The translations under genes and the position numbers were made by a program. Under the pieces are notes generated by a model that saw only the letters and a program-made list of their open reading frames with translations, searched no databases and was not told the origin of the DNA. Of a DNA stretch of 64,000 bases, positions 10,211 through 20,861 are shown in pieces. Source of the stretch: Eutrigla gurnardus (lineage: Eukaryota; Chordata; Actinopteri; Perciformes; Triglidae). Positions within the stretch are counted from its first letter, which is position 1; the number at the start of each line of letters is the position of its first letter. The stretch is taken from contig OY741264.1 in assembly GCA_963514095.1 (NCBI GenBank), forward strand, positions 13,562,366-13,626,365, written 5' to 3'.

Positions 10211-11851
10211 TACACTCAACAAAAATATAAACGCAACACTTTTGTTTTTGCTCCCATTTTTCATGAGATGGACTTAAAGATCTAAAATTCATTCCAGATA
10301 CACAATATTACCATTTCTCTCAAACATTGTTCACAAATCAGTCTAAATGTGTGATAGTGAGCACTTCTGCTTTGCTGAGATAATCCATCCCACCTCACAG
10401 GTGTGCCACATCAAGATGCTGATCTGACATCATGATTAGTGCACAGGTGTGCCTTAGACTGTCCACAATAAAAGGCCACCCTGAAATGTGCATTTTTTTG
10501 CTTTATTGGGGGTCTGGGGACTCAGAACCAGTCAGTATCTGGTGTGACCACCATTTGCCTCATGCAGTGCAACACATCTTCTTCGCATAGAGTTTATCAG
10601 ATTGTCAATTGTGGCCTGTGGAATGTTGGTCCACTCCTCTTCAATGGCTGTGCGAAGTTGCTGGATATTAGTGGGAACTGGTACACACTGTCGTATACGC
10701 CGGTCAAGCACATCCCAAACATGCTCAATGGGTGACATGTCCGGTGAGTATGCTGGCCATGCAAGAACTGGGACATTTTCAGCTTCCAAGAATTGTGTAC
10801 AGATCCTTGCAACATGGGGCCGTGCATTATCTTGCTGAAACATGAGGTGATGTTCATGGATGTATAGCACAACAATGGGCCTCAGGATCTCATCACGGTA
10901 TCTCTGTGCATTCAAAATTCCATCAATAAAATGCATATGGACGAATGTTCTTCGTCCATAACAGATGCCTGCCCATACCATAACCCCACCACCACCATGG
11001 GCCACTCGATCCACAACATTGACATCAGCAAAGCGCTCACCCACACGACGCCACATACGCTGTCTGCCATCTGCCCTGAACAATGTAAACCGAGATTCAT
11101 CCGTGAAGAGAACACCTCTCCAACGTGCCAGACGCCATCGAATGTGAGCATTTGCCCACTCAAGTCTGTTACGGCGACGAGCTGGAGTCAGGTCAAGACC
11201 CCGATGAGGACGACGAGCATGCAGTTGAGCTTCCCTGAGACGGTTTCTGACAGTTTGTGCAGAAATTGTTTGGTTATGCAAACCAATTGTTTCAGCAGCT
11301 GTCTGAGTGGCTGGTCTCAGACGATCTTGGAGGTGAACCTGCTGGATGTGGAGGTCCTGGGCTGGTGTGGTTACACGTGGTCTGCGGTTGTGAGGCCGGT
11401 TAGATGTACTGCCATATTCTCTGAAACGCCTTTGGAGACGGCTTATGGTGGAGAAATGAACATTCAATGCACGAGCAACAGATCTGGTTGACATTCCTGC
11501 TGTCAGCATGCCAATTGCATGCTCCCTCAATGCTTGTGGCATCTGTGGCATTTTGCTGTGAGACAAAACTGCACATTTCAGAGTGGCCTTTTATTGTGGG
11601 CAGTATAAGGTACACCTGTGCACTAATCATGATGTCAGATCAGCATCTTGATGTGGCACACCTGTGAGGTGGGATGGATTATCTCAGCAAAGCAGAAGTG
11701 CTCACTATCACACATTTAGACAGATTTGTGAACAATGTTTGAGAGAAATGGTAATATTGTGTATCTGGAATGAATTTTAGATCTTTAAGTCCATCTCATG
11801 AAAAATGGGAGCAAAAACAAAAGTGTTGCGTTTATATTTTTGTTGAGTGTA
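10211..11851 (-). mobile_element. Complete Tc1/mariner transposon with long terminal repeats
   Basis: The body is 10213-11849 (1,637 bp) flanked by TA at 10211-10212 and 11850-11851. The terminal inverted repeats run about 280 bp each and differ at only a few positions by eye. They begin cactcaacaaaaatataaac. The single gene inside is uninterrupted, and it lies immediately to the right of the hAT-like element. A decayed relative lies at 57.1-59.3 kb in the opposite orientation. Confidence 0.95.
10532..11566 (-). CDS. Tc1-like transposase, intact (344 aa)
   Basis: This DDE transposase cuts the element at its terminal repeats and pastes it at TA sites. The first ~110 residues form the paired-like helix-turn-helix region (AIGMLTAGMSTRSVARALNV; RNRLREAQLHARRPHRGLDL). 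The catalytic residues are visible in FTDESRF (first D), QQDNARPH (second D) and SPIEHVW (E). Thirty-four residues separate the second D from the E, so it is DD34E. Length fits the usual 340-350 aa. The start at 11566 is the first ATG (MSHSKMPQMPQ). There is no stop or frameshift, so the gene could be functional; activity is not demonstrated by sequence. Confidence 0.95.
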   Translation of the reverse strand: MSHSKMPQMPQALREHAIGMLTAGMSTRSVARALNVHFSTISRLQRRFREYGSTSNRPHNRRPRVTTPAQDLHIQQVHLQDRLRPATQTAAETIGLHNQTISAQTVRNRLREAQLHARRPHRGLDLTPARRRNRLEWANAHIRWRLARWRGVLFTDESRFTLFRADGRQRMWRRVGERFADVNVVDRVAHGGGGVMVWAGICYGRRTFVHMHFIDGILNAQRYRDEILRPIVVLYIHEHHLMFQQDNARPHVARICTQFLEAENVPVLAWPAYSPDMSPIEHVWDVLDRRIRQCVPVPTNIQQLRTAIEEEWTNIPQATIDNLINSMRRRCVALHEANGGHTRY

Positions 11852-12435
11852 TATGCAATTGTGCAATGCGAAACATTTGCTTTGCTGTTGATGTGAGTGC
11901 ACCTTAAGTCTCTGAATTTTACTTTCCTGCAATGTTTGCCATCCCTGTTTTCCTCATGTTTTATTGGTTTGTACTTTCTATAGATACTGCTTGCTTTGAT
12001 TTCTGTGTTTGTGTCAGCTTTTGTCTTTAAAGTTCATTTTTGTTAAATTCTTCCTCCCTTCCTGCTGTTTTCTGTTTGACTCTTTTTTTCTGATGTTCAA
12101 ACAACATATTTATTTTATTTTTCTGATGTAAGTGAAGGAAGGCTTTTGCTTTGTTGCATTGTCAAGGATGCAGTTTCTATACAGATAACAGAAATCAGCA
12201 ACAAACATTAAATCCACCAAACTGGCACAAAAATTATTATTCATTGCACACCAGCTGTGTTCTCATTCAACACCAATTGTTACAGGAAACATAAGCATTC
12301 AGTTCCACCTCACACCTTGTGACCACTAATGGTTAGAACACAGCTTCCTGCCATAGTGCAGTTGAGTCTGCAGGCTGATTATAATGGCAGCTGACCTTCA
12401 GCCTCTGTTGGTCTCCTCTCAGCTCATTGATATTC

Positions 12436-12474
<39 letters not shown>

Positions 12475-12640
12475 AATGATCATACATGACTTCAATAGAA
12501 GGTACGATAAGTATATGATTGGCGTCTTTCTTTCCAGCCCATGAACCGAAAGTGTAGCTCTGCACTTTCACAAATACTTACTGAGCTTGTCAAATGGTAG
12601 CAATGTTAAACAGGTTGAAACTCAAAATAAAAAACTCAAC
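11852..12640. other. Unassigned sequence with a GT microsatellite
   Basis: AT-rich DNA without recognisable coding potential, containing a (GT)n run at about 12437-12471. Confidence 0.5.
12437..12471. repeat. (GT)n microsatellite
   Basis: Uninterrupted GT dinucleotide run. Confidence 0.95.
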
Positions 12641-13067
12641 TGTTATGGCTACCTAGTCAGGATTGTACCAGGATTGAAGTTGAAACAATAATTTTATTTA
12701 TAAAGCCACCCAAAACTAATGCAAAGAGGAAGACTTGCAAACAAAACAAAAAGCGGAGGAAGTCTGGACCAGCCGCGCAGTGGACCGTCGGATCCAGAGC
12801 TTCCTCGCCCTAAACTAAAGATCCCCAACACAACTAAGCTGAAAAGAAACCTGGATGCCCCTCGGCCAGGCTGTCAGCAGGTCTGCGGAAAGAGGCCGGG
12901 CGCACTGCAGTCTGCTGCTTTTAAAAGGCAGACTCCACCCCCTCATCAAGAACACCTGAGAGTCTTTAAGGAAGAGAACAACAGGGAGGAAAGAACAAGA
13001 AGGGGGTGATTTTGTTTTCGGTTTTTTTTAACAAAACACAATTACAAACATTCCTACAAGCGTGACA
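12641..13067 (-). repeat. Gypsy long terminal repeat (3' LTR)
   Basis: On the minus strand this 427-bp block begins TGTCACGCTTG and ends GCCATAACA, so it has TG...CA termini. It contains a TATA-like cttttaaaagc near 12920 and an AATAAA near 12690. It directly follows the Gypsy RNase H end. No integrase lies between them, so part of the element was lost. A partial match to this LTR lies near 29911. Confidence 0.7.
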
Positions 13068-13191
13068 ATGTGTCTGCTCTCAAATGATCCCTGCTACGGG
13101 TATGCTTCACAACCACATTAAAGGCCTGCATAAAAATACTCCAACGCATCAACCTTTGGTTACTATTAGGCATTCTCTGAAGGTACACCAG
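13068..13191 (-). pseudogene. Gypsy RNase H, C-terminal part (split by Harbinger)
   Basis: The minus strand encodes RMPNSNQRLMRW and then SRDHLRADTLSRL, the end of a Ty3/Gypsy RNase H. The rest lies beyond the Harbinger, from 19613 on, and the two parts share one frame when the Harbinger and one CAG are removed. The sequence then runs into the LTR with no integrase. Confidence 0.85.
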
Positions 13192-13430
13192 GGCCCAGTA
13201 TTTCAAAAGTGATCCGACTGGATTATCCTGGTCGGATTGGATTAAATCGTGATCTGATCTGAAAACTGGGTATTTCAACACAGATCCAGAGAATCCCGAT
13301 CCTGAAGATCAGGATTCAGCTTTGGTAATCCAATCCTCCCTTGAATCCAGATAAAGGGCTGGATTTGGGTATTTCAAAACGTAAGGCAGAGATCTGGATC
13401 AGCTTGATACCAAAATTTCAGGATCATTTG

Positions 13431-14818
13431 GGGCCAGTTGTTCAAAAAATGTAATCCGGATCAAAATTATCCAGATTTGGAAATCTCTTTTTTTGCTATC
13501 CAGGATCAGGTAATCTGTCTTACTTTTGAGACGTTTTTTCAAAGCAACATTGGATTGGATCACCCTGATCCAGATACAAAGTTTTTAGGATTACCAAATC
13601 TGGATTACCAGCTAATGTAAAGAACAGGTAGAAGATGGGGTCACTTTAACCCTATGAGCCCTAGGCTGTTTTAAGGGCATTTTCACTATCTTTAGTTCGA
13701 AGCATTTATCCTGGTCATTGTAAGTTCCATTCACACATGCTACATATTGTTTTTTAGCTCAGTCTAGGCTACCCAGATCTGCCACAATATCATGTATTCA
13801 TACTTGCATTGATTTGATTTTGATTTTTAAATAATAAAAATACAGAACATGTAGTAAGGGATGCAATTGTTCTAAATTATTTTTTACAGGTACATATCTG
13901 GGCTGCACGGTGGTGTAGTGGGTAGCACTGTCGCATCACAGCGACAGGGTCGCGGGTTTGATTCCCGGGTCGGCCCCGGGTTCCTTCTGTGTGGAGTTTG
14001 CATGTTCTCCCCGTGTAAGCGTGGGTTCGCTCAGGGTTCTCCGGCTTCCTCCCACAGTCCAAAGACATGCAGGATCGGGATAGGTTCATTGATGACTCTA
14101 AATTGCCCGTAGGTGTGAATGTGAGTGTGAATGGTTGTTTGTCTCTACATGTCGGCCCTGTGATAGACTGGCGACCTGTCCAGGTGAACCCTGCCTTCAC
14201 CCAATGACAGCTGGGATCGGCTCCAGCCCCCCCACGACCCTGAATACAGGATAAGCGGTAGACAATGGATGGATGGAGGTTCATATCTGATGATTGTTTC
14301 TTTGACATTAATATACAGCGATGAATGATGACAGTAACAGAGATGAAAAATGTAATGTATCATTTTTGTTTGTTGGGGTTTATTTCATGGGAACAAGATC
14401 CTTTTTATTTTTACTTTACTACTGAAAGGCTTAATTGGTTTCCTATGTCTACTTTATCACTGTAGCAGTTAAACAGGTCAAGTGCAAAATATAAATAAAA
14501 GTATATACACTAAATGATACAAATGTAGTATTTGACCAATTTTAAAGTTTTACTACATTTTCTTCCTGAAATCCACCTTGAAACCCTACCCCTTGTTGGG
14601 ATCAGGGTAATCCAGTTTTTTTGGATCAAAGTTATCCAAATCCTACTGAAGTTTTGAACAACACAAACTGAAGGTTTGATCCATTTCCAAACTCGGATTG
14701 GATTACATGATCTGATCCAATTTCAGAATCCTTCTTTCCCTTTTGAACAACCCATTTTCCAGATTTGATCCAATCCGATAACCAAAATCCAATCAGATTA
14801 CCTTTGAACAACTGGCCC
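13431..14818. mobile_element. Harbinger-like non-autonomous element nested in the Harbinger
   Basis: Inverted ends gggccagttgttcaaa and tttgaacaactggccc are flanked by the 3-bp duplication TTG at 13428-13430 and 14819-14821. No gene is inside, only GGATTA/GATCC-rich sequence like that of the host element, and a SINE at 13901-14276. The ends resemble those of the surrounding Harbinger (GGGCC...TTCAAA), so it may use the same or a related transposase (inference). Confidence 0.8.
13888..14289 (+). repeat. tRNA-derived SINE, copy 2
   Basis: The body is 13901-14276 and is nearly complete, with tRNA-like head and GGAT tail. The flanks aggtacatatctg (13888-13900) and aggttcatatctg (14277-14289) are 13-bp target duplications with one mismatch. 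This is the innermost layer of the nested stack. Confidence 0.9.
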
Positions 14819-14821
14819 TTG

Positions 14822-15916
14822 GATCCCACCTCAGAGGTGGATTTGACTTAGATTGACAATGTCTCAGCTCCACTTCTCCTAGATGTTGTTACTCCAGATG
14901 TTCATTACACTTAATCTAAATTGTCAGTGCAGTACTTGAAACAAATTGGAGTAATTTAAGAACATTTAAGGTGTAGCAAAAGTGTTTGGCTATGTTTGTG
15001 TACAAACTGATTATTTTACTTAACCAAATCAGATGCTATTTTGCTTTAAATTACCACAATTATGTTTAGTGAGAGCCTTCTACATAAAGGGAGACAAATT
15101 AGGATGGACAAATTTCACTGATCAAGCAATAATACACGAAAATAATGCAACTACAATTTCAAACACTTTCCAACAAAATCCAACAATTTATCACTGCAAT
15201 TGAAGCATTTCCAAGGATTTCCAGCACTCATACAGACCCTGTCCTTAATAGCTGAGTGGGCTCTGAAAGTAGAAGAAAGGGAAGGAGTATGAGTAATATC
15301 TTTGTCTTCATTTGGAATCCACAATAGTCACAGAAATTGTGTGCATGATGATAACAGCATGATTTTCCCAGCATTACTGTAGCATTCTGACACTTCTGAA
15401 TGAACTGCATAATTCATACACAACACACATATACAGTGTGTGGTCTGTACACATGTAGCCTATTTTAAGTCTGCTGTGTTGCCAATGACGTAACGCTAAT
15501 AAACTCCGAACAGGTTGATGTTAGTTTAAACAGTTATGGTATAATGTACGTCAGATTAATTACCTTGTAAATCAAACCATGGACCGCAAAATTTGTAAAC
15601 AAAGCCAGCGACCACTAGCCCGCTAGCTGCTTAACACGCAAGTCAATGGAGCCGAGTTAAGCCCAAGTTAAGCTTCCGCGTCGACACAACGCAAGTCGAC
15701 CCCCCTTGCGTCCGACGCAAGGGCCTGACGTGCACCTCCCAAAAATCCTTGACGCGCATCGAGGCGACGCAACGCCAACGCAACACCAACGCAGCGGCAT
15801 TGGCTGTGATTGGTCCGCTAACTACATCCGCTGGAGACCGCTATCCGGTTTCCACTCATAAACACCGCCATTTTTAAAAGTCTTCGAGTCAGTTTTGTTT
15901 AGTTGGTCGAGTGAAA
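14822..15916. other. Harbinger non-coding left arm and upstream region of the MYB-like gene
   Basis: No gene. Between 15640 and 15800 there is a cluster of CAACGC/GACGCAA motifs directly upstream of the MYB-like gene. A similar cluster lies at 19100-19210 upstream of the transposase. They may be regulatory or transposase-binding sites (inference). Confidence 0.5.
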
Positions 15917-17051
15917 ATGAACAACCTGGAAGAGCGTCTGGCGGAGGAGGTTCGCAAGCACACGAACCTGTACGAGATGTCTGCGAGAAATTACAAGGAC
16001 CACCAAATGTCCATCAACTCGTGGGAGCAGTTCTCTCAGAACCTCGGGTGGTCAGTGGAGGAATGCAAACTGAAGTGGAAGAATGTGAGGGACCGGTTCA
16101 CTCGTGTCCGAAAACAGATGTCCACATGCAGCGGCGATGCGGGGGGCAAGAAAGTCCCTCCCATTTACCATATGCTCTCCTGGTTATGCCCGCATGTCAA
16201 ACACCGGGCCACCTCATCGAATTTTCCTGCCAAGGTAAATATCTGTCTGGTCGACCTTTGTTTGGGCTAGCTAGCACACTAGCAGTCTCGTCAGAGTGCA
16301 AAACATAGCCAATTGTGTTCACTGTGTGATAAATGCTTCGACTGATTGGCAACAACATATATATATATATAACTTTTGCCTTCATGGTTGTAAACTTTTT
16401 TTTTACTCGCTAGTAGTCCGTATGTAATGACCAGAATGGACAGCGACGACGACCAACTAGCCTATCTTCTGTTTTAGCACATTGTATGTAACTTTTGCCT
16501 TTGTTCTCTGTTTACCACAGACCTCACCCACCCCCACAGAATCCAGTCTGCCACCGTGTCCTTTGTCGGAGTCTCCCCCATCGGCTGAGTCTCCCCAATC
16601 ATCATCACCTGAGCCTACCCCATCATCATCATCACCTGAGCCTACCCCATCAACATCGTCTGTCTCCCTGCCACCACAAGACATTCGAGAAGAACCAGTG
16701 TCTCCCCAGCTCCCCTGTCCACCAGCTGGGCCATCCCTAGGCACCCCCGGTCAGTCTCCACTGCCCCGACCATCCCTAGGCTCCCCAGGTCAGTCTCCAC
16801 TGCCCCGGGTGGGCCAAAAGAGGAAGAGGAGGGAGCACAATGATGACTACATCAACCAGCGGTTGGCTGACCTGGAGCAGCTAAAAACAAGAAGAGCTGA
16901 ACTGGAGGAAAGGGTGGCAGCATCCTCGGACGAGCTCTCACGGTTCGGCCTGATCGTGGTGGACATGCTGCGGAGGGTGGCACCACAGTTTAGGTCTGGT
17001 TCCATGGACAATCTCTACATGTTACTACGAGAAGACATAAAAAAGCATTAG
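15917..17051 (+). CDS. Harbinger MYB/SANT-like (MADF-type) protein, two exons
   Basis: Exon 1 is 15917-16234 and exon 2 is 16521-17051; the 286-bp intron begins gtaaat and ends cacag, and the frame is kept across it. The predicted protein is 282 aa. Residues ~1-100 form a trihelix/MADF-like DNA-binding domain (LAEEVRKHTNLYE; NSWEQFSQNLGWSVEEC; KWKNVRDRFTRV). A Ser/Pro-rich middle follows, then a basic KRKRREHNDDY and a C-terminal helical region. In Harbinger elements this second protein helps the transposase reach the nucleus and bind the ends (known of the superfamily). The ATG at 15917 is preferred over the GTG two codons earlier. AATAAA follows near 17438. Confidence 0.85.
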
Positions 17052-17495
17052 CACAATCACAACCCACGTAAATATTCACATTTTGCAGCCATTTGCCATT
17101 ATCACTTCATTGTCATTTACTGACAGGCATTTATGTTAATGGCAGGTAGTTCACTCCTGCAAAGCTTGGAATCATTGCCTTTTTGCACTTTTATATAGCT
17201 CATTGTGTTTGTAAATAGTTGTTGTCCTAGAATTTGTGTGATATTTTATATTGTTTTTATTTAATTTCATTGTTTGCACCTTGTAACTTTTCACTTTTAG
17301 TACTTTTAACTTTTGACTCATTACACTTTAACTTTTTAACTAAACTTTAATACTTATATTGTTTGCACCTTGTTTTATTTTATTGTCTGCACCTTGTTTT
17401 ATTTTATTGTTTGCACCTTGTTGCTTTTTGCACAAAGAAATAAAACACCAAGTTCAGAAAAATTGTGGATGTTTATTTACACAAGTTTATAAACA

Positions 17496-18978
17496 TCACT
17501 GTTCAAGTGTGCCACGTGAGACAATGTCAGCCTGCCATGGCACAGTTCCTTCTTGCGACAGAAAGAATTTCGTCAAGGCCTCCTGTACACCCAATGCAGC
17601 TGGGCCAGAACGGCGACTTGTCATCTCTTGACGATTTACGGGTGTCAGGTTTGAATCTCCATCCACCTCCCTGCGCCACTCACCAGGCTGTACAATTCCG
17701 CCAGATTCTGTGTCTGTAAATTGGGGTGGTGCATAGCGGCTTTCTGGTGCATTCGCTGCGTCTGTGTAGGACAGGTAGTTATGAAGCACAACACACGCCT
17801 TGGTGACATCCACAGCCTTGTCAGGTTGGAACTCAATCACCCGGCCCAGAATTCGCCAACGTGCTGCCATGATTCCAAAGGCGTTTTCAATGACCCGTCT
17901 GGCTCTGGAGAGGCGGTAATTGAAGGTCTTCTTTTCTATTCCCAATTGTCTCCCTATTAAAACAAATATTGCAAGTTAGTAACATGATTGTACCACATTT
18001 ACAAATATTTGACTATACACGAAAAGAGAAAATGCAGCACACTCACATACATGAGATGTTATGGTTTTAATGGACAATGTAAAGTGTGTGGAGTATAGTG
18101 TGTTACATACCTCCATAGGGGCGCATGATATTGTTGTGCAGAGGGAAAGCAGCATCAGCGACGATCAGGTGTGGGGCCTTGGTCATGGTGCCAGGAAAAA
18201 CAGCTGGCGGGGGCAGATTCAGTGTTTGTTTGAGCAACATTTCTCCAAATGTGCTGCGCTGGAAAATACCACCATTGCTCTCCCGTCCGTACCCTCCAAC
18301 GTCCACCATGGTGAAGCGATATCTTGCATCACAAGTAGCCATGAGGACGATGGAGTGAGTTCCTTTGTAGTTGAAGTAATCACTCCCGGCATTCGGCGGT
18401 GCCTTGATGGTGACATGCTTTCCGTCTAAACTCCCAACACAATTTGGAAAGTTCCAGAGGCGCCAAAAATCACCAGCAATAGCTTCCCACTGGCTAGTAG
18501 TAGGACAGGGCAGGAATTCTGGCTGCAATGCCTCCCACTACGCTTTGCACACCTCGGACAGAATGCCGGACACCGTGCAGGAAGCTAGTTTGTAGCTTGC
18601 CGCTACAGCCTGTTGGCTTCCACCTGAAGCCAAAATCCTCAGCATCACGGCCAGTCTTTCAGCAGCATCCACGGGCATGTTGTGTGTGCTCTGATGGTGT
18701 ATGAAGGGCTGCACACGCCGAAGTAGGTCGTCAAACCTTTCCGCGGACATTCGGAAATATTTGAAGTGTGTCTCTGGGTCCAGATCTCGCATTGGTCGGA
18801 CAAGAGTCACATATTCGCCTGTCCTCTGCCTCGGCACGTTTAAAGGACGTACAGACCACCTCCGCTGTTGTCTCCTTTGTCGTCTTTGTCGCGCCCTTAT
18901 TTGCAATAGAAGTATTTCTTCCTCGGCTTCGATAATTTCGATCTCCAATGCCAGCAGTCTCTCTGTATCGGTCTCCAT
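17496..18978 (-). pseudogene. Harbinger transposase, two exons, one in-frame stop
   Basis: Exon 1 is 18978-18111 and exon 2 is 17953-17496. The 157-bp intron (17954-18110) begins gtatgt and ends aatag, and splicing keeps the frame, giving 441 codons. The catalytic residues are visible: SLDGKHV (D), VADAAFPL (D) and RRVIENAFG (E). N-terminal residues ~20-45 are arginine/glutamine rich. Codon 147 is TAG (18538-18540), the only break seen, so one base change separates this copy from an open gene. An AATAAA on this strand lies near 17470, so the 3' ends of the two genes converge. Confidence 0.9.
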
Positions 18979-19612
18979 CGTTCACTGTGACTAGGAGAAA
19001 GCCGGAAGGTAAACAAATAGGCTATCAAGGCTAGACGATATACGTCACAAGAGTCTCGGTCGGTCGGTCAGGCTTTACAAAAAACCATAGCGCCCGCTAC
19101 CGGTGTGGCGTTGAATTGCATTTCGACACGTAAACCCAACGCAGAACCATCAAGTTCTCCAAGTCTCCAAGCAACTGCGTGGCCGTTGTGTTGCCGTTGC
19201 GTGATCACTACGCGGAAGCATAATCAGGCCTTTAGCTACCGTTAGCACGGCCACGGCTCAATTAGAGATTGCTACAGCCTGGTTTTCAGTACGTGACAAT
19301 TCATATAGTTAGCTAGCACGATATGTTGGTTGGCGTTCATATGGTCCTTAAACCGCTAAACATTAGACGACGGTAAACTTACATTTTTTACGTGAAAGTC
19401 GTGCTCCCAGCTGCTCCTTCCGTGAAGTAGTCCGCCATGTTTCAGATCCGGAGGCGGAGACTTGAGATTTGGTAATCCGTATCCAGCCAGGTCAGGATCA
19501 CCGTGATCCACCCGGCCAGTGTTTTGAAATACTCAGATAAAGTCAGCAGGATCACCTTGATCCATGACTGAGAAAAGGAGGATTTCAATTACAAGTTTTG
19601 AAATACTGGGCC
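18979..19612. other. Harbinger right arm
   Basis: Contains the upstream region of the transposase with CAACG-type motifs (19100-19210) and the right inverted repeat. Repeated TGATCC/GGATCA motifs lie between 19440 and 19600. No gene. Confidence 0.6.
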
Positions 19613-20379
19613 CAGAGGATTGTGATCTGTAAAGGAACAGGAATGCTGGCCACACCGACATACACTTCAAAATGATCCAAAGCCAGCACCATAGCAAGGG
19701 CCTCTTTCTCAACGGTGGAATACACACGTTGATAACGGTTACATTTTCTCAAGAAATAAGACACAGGATGCTCTACTTCTTCATCCCCATCTTGGAGCAG
19801 AACAGCACCAGCACCTTACTCACTAGCATCAATAGCCAACTTGAATGGCTGATCAAAATTTGGCACAGCAAGAACCGGAGCTTCAGATAGCAGACCCTTA
19901 ATCTGTTCAAATGCAGACTGACAATTAACAGACCACACAAAACGAACTTTCGGGCTCAGTAAATCAGTCCACGGCGCAGCCACAGCAGAGACGTTTTTAC
20001 AGAAGCCCCTGTAATACCCAGCCATTCCCAAAAAGCAGCGCAAGTCCCGCCTGGAACTAGGAACTGGAAATCCTCAAATGGCCTCCACCTTAGACTGGAC
20101 ACTGCAGACTTCCCCTCGGCCCACCACCTTCTCCAAATATACTACAGTCGCTTGACCATAATCACACTTAGCCAGATCATTTCCCAAAAGAAAAGACACC
20201 CCGTCAATCGGAAAACAGGGGAGAAACCCCACCACCACCGGACCAGTCACCAAGTTTGACTCGAGGTAAACAGTATGCAAGTGCGTACCCAAGCAATGCA
20301 TCCCAAATCCCCGAACCACAACACTGGAGGCAAGAGCAGACACACTAGAGAGGGGCAACACATCACTTAAAATAAAAGA
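19613..20379 (-). pseudogene. Gypsy fragment: protease remnant fused to RT end and RNase H
   Basis: Read on the minus strand from 20379 the frame gives late protease sequence (FPIDGVSFLLGND), then abruptly RT C-terminal sequence (KCDYGQATVVYL, VQSKVEAI). The connection domain (RCFLGMAGYYRGFC) and RNase H follow. The RT catalytic domain is missing: a deletion joined protease to the RT end at a shared Leu-Ala. There are several stops. The fragment is bounded by the Harbinger on one side and the BEL element on the other. Confidence 0.85.
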
Positions 20380-20384
20380 CTGAG

Positions 20385-20572
20385 TGTAGCGAACCACAGC
20401 CAGACAATGGTGAAGCTTACTGATGTTTTCAAGAAGCCTTTATTTATGCTCAGCCGTCATCCTTGTTTGAACATAAATCTCGCTTTTCATTCATATCCGT
20501 TCTTCCTTTAACACCGTAAGAGCTAAAGGACAAATAAATGAAATAAAATGAGCTCTTATAAATAAATAATTA
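20385..20572 (-). repeat. BEL 3' LTR, truncated
   Basis: About 188 bp nearly identical to 28019-28206. It stops where the RT remnant begins, at an AT-rich junction (aaataaataa), so about 490 bp of the LTR is gone. Confidence 0.9.
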
Positions 20573-20574
20573 AG

Positions 20575-20855
20575 CCTGAAGTGGTCAGACTCCACGTCCC
20601 ATTGAATCCCGAGAGCTCTCTCGAGTGGCAGATCATCGAATGCGAGGTCCATATTCGTCACATTGGTTGCCCGTTCAGAGGATGGTATACTCTCTAGTAC
20701 GTCTCTGTTGTTAGACACAAACTTGTGTAGTCTAAGACCACCCTTGGCACAAAGTTCACGCGCCTCTCTGGCAAGCTGAATGGCATCTTTAGCACTCTCC
20801 ACACTCGTGAGGCCATCATCGACGTAAAAGTCCCTCATGACAAATCGTGCGCCTT
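20575..20855 (-). pseudogene. BEL/Pao RT segment with YVDD
   Basis: MRDFYVDDGLTSV carries the catalytic YVDD, followed by ELCAKGGLRLHKFVSNN and ERALGIQWDVESD, typical of Pao-type RT. It then runs directly into LTR sequence, marking a large deletion of RNase H and integrase. Confidence 0.9.
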
Positions 20856-20861
20856 GGGGAT

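Larger units (their letters stand above)
13192..19612 (-). mobile_element. PIF/Harbinger transposon with both genes
   Basis: This 6,421-bp element has terminal inverted repeats ggcccagtatttcaaaa / ttttgaaatactgggcc. A 3-bp target duplication CAG lies at 13189-13191 and 19613-19615, the size typical of PIF/Harbinger. It holds the two genes expected of the superfamily: a MYB/SANT-like protein (plus strand, 15917-17051) and a nuclease-type transposase (minus strand, 17496-18978), arranged tail to tail. It has a nested smaller Harbinger-like element at 13431-14818. The subterminal DNA on both sides is full of GGATCA/TGATCC and GGATTACC-like motifs. The transposase has one in-frame stop. Confidence 0.93.

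Noticed and set aside
10931..11491. 186-codon plus-strand frame opposite the Tc1 transposase
   Set aside because: Shadow of the minus-strand transposase gene, whose motifs are unambiguous.
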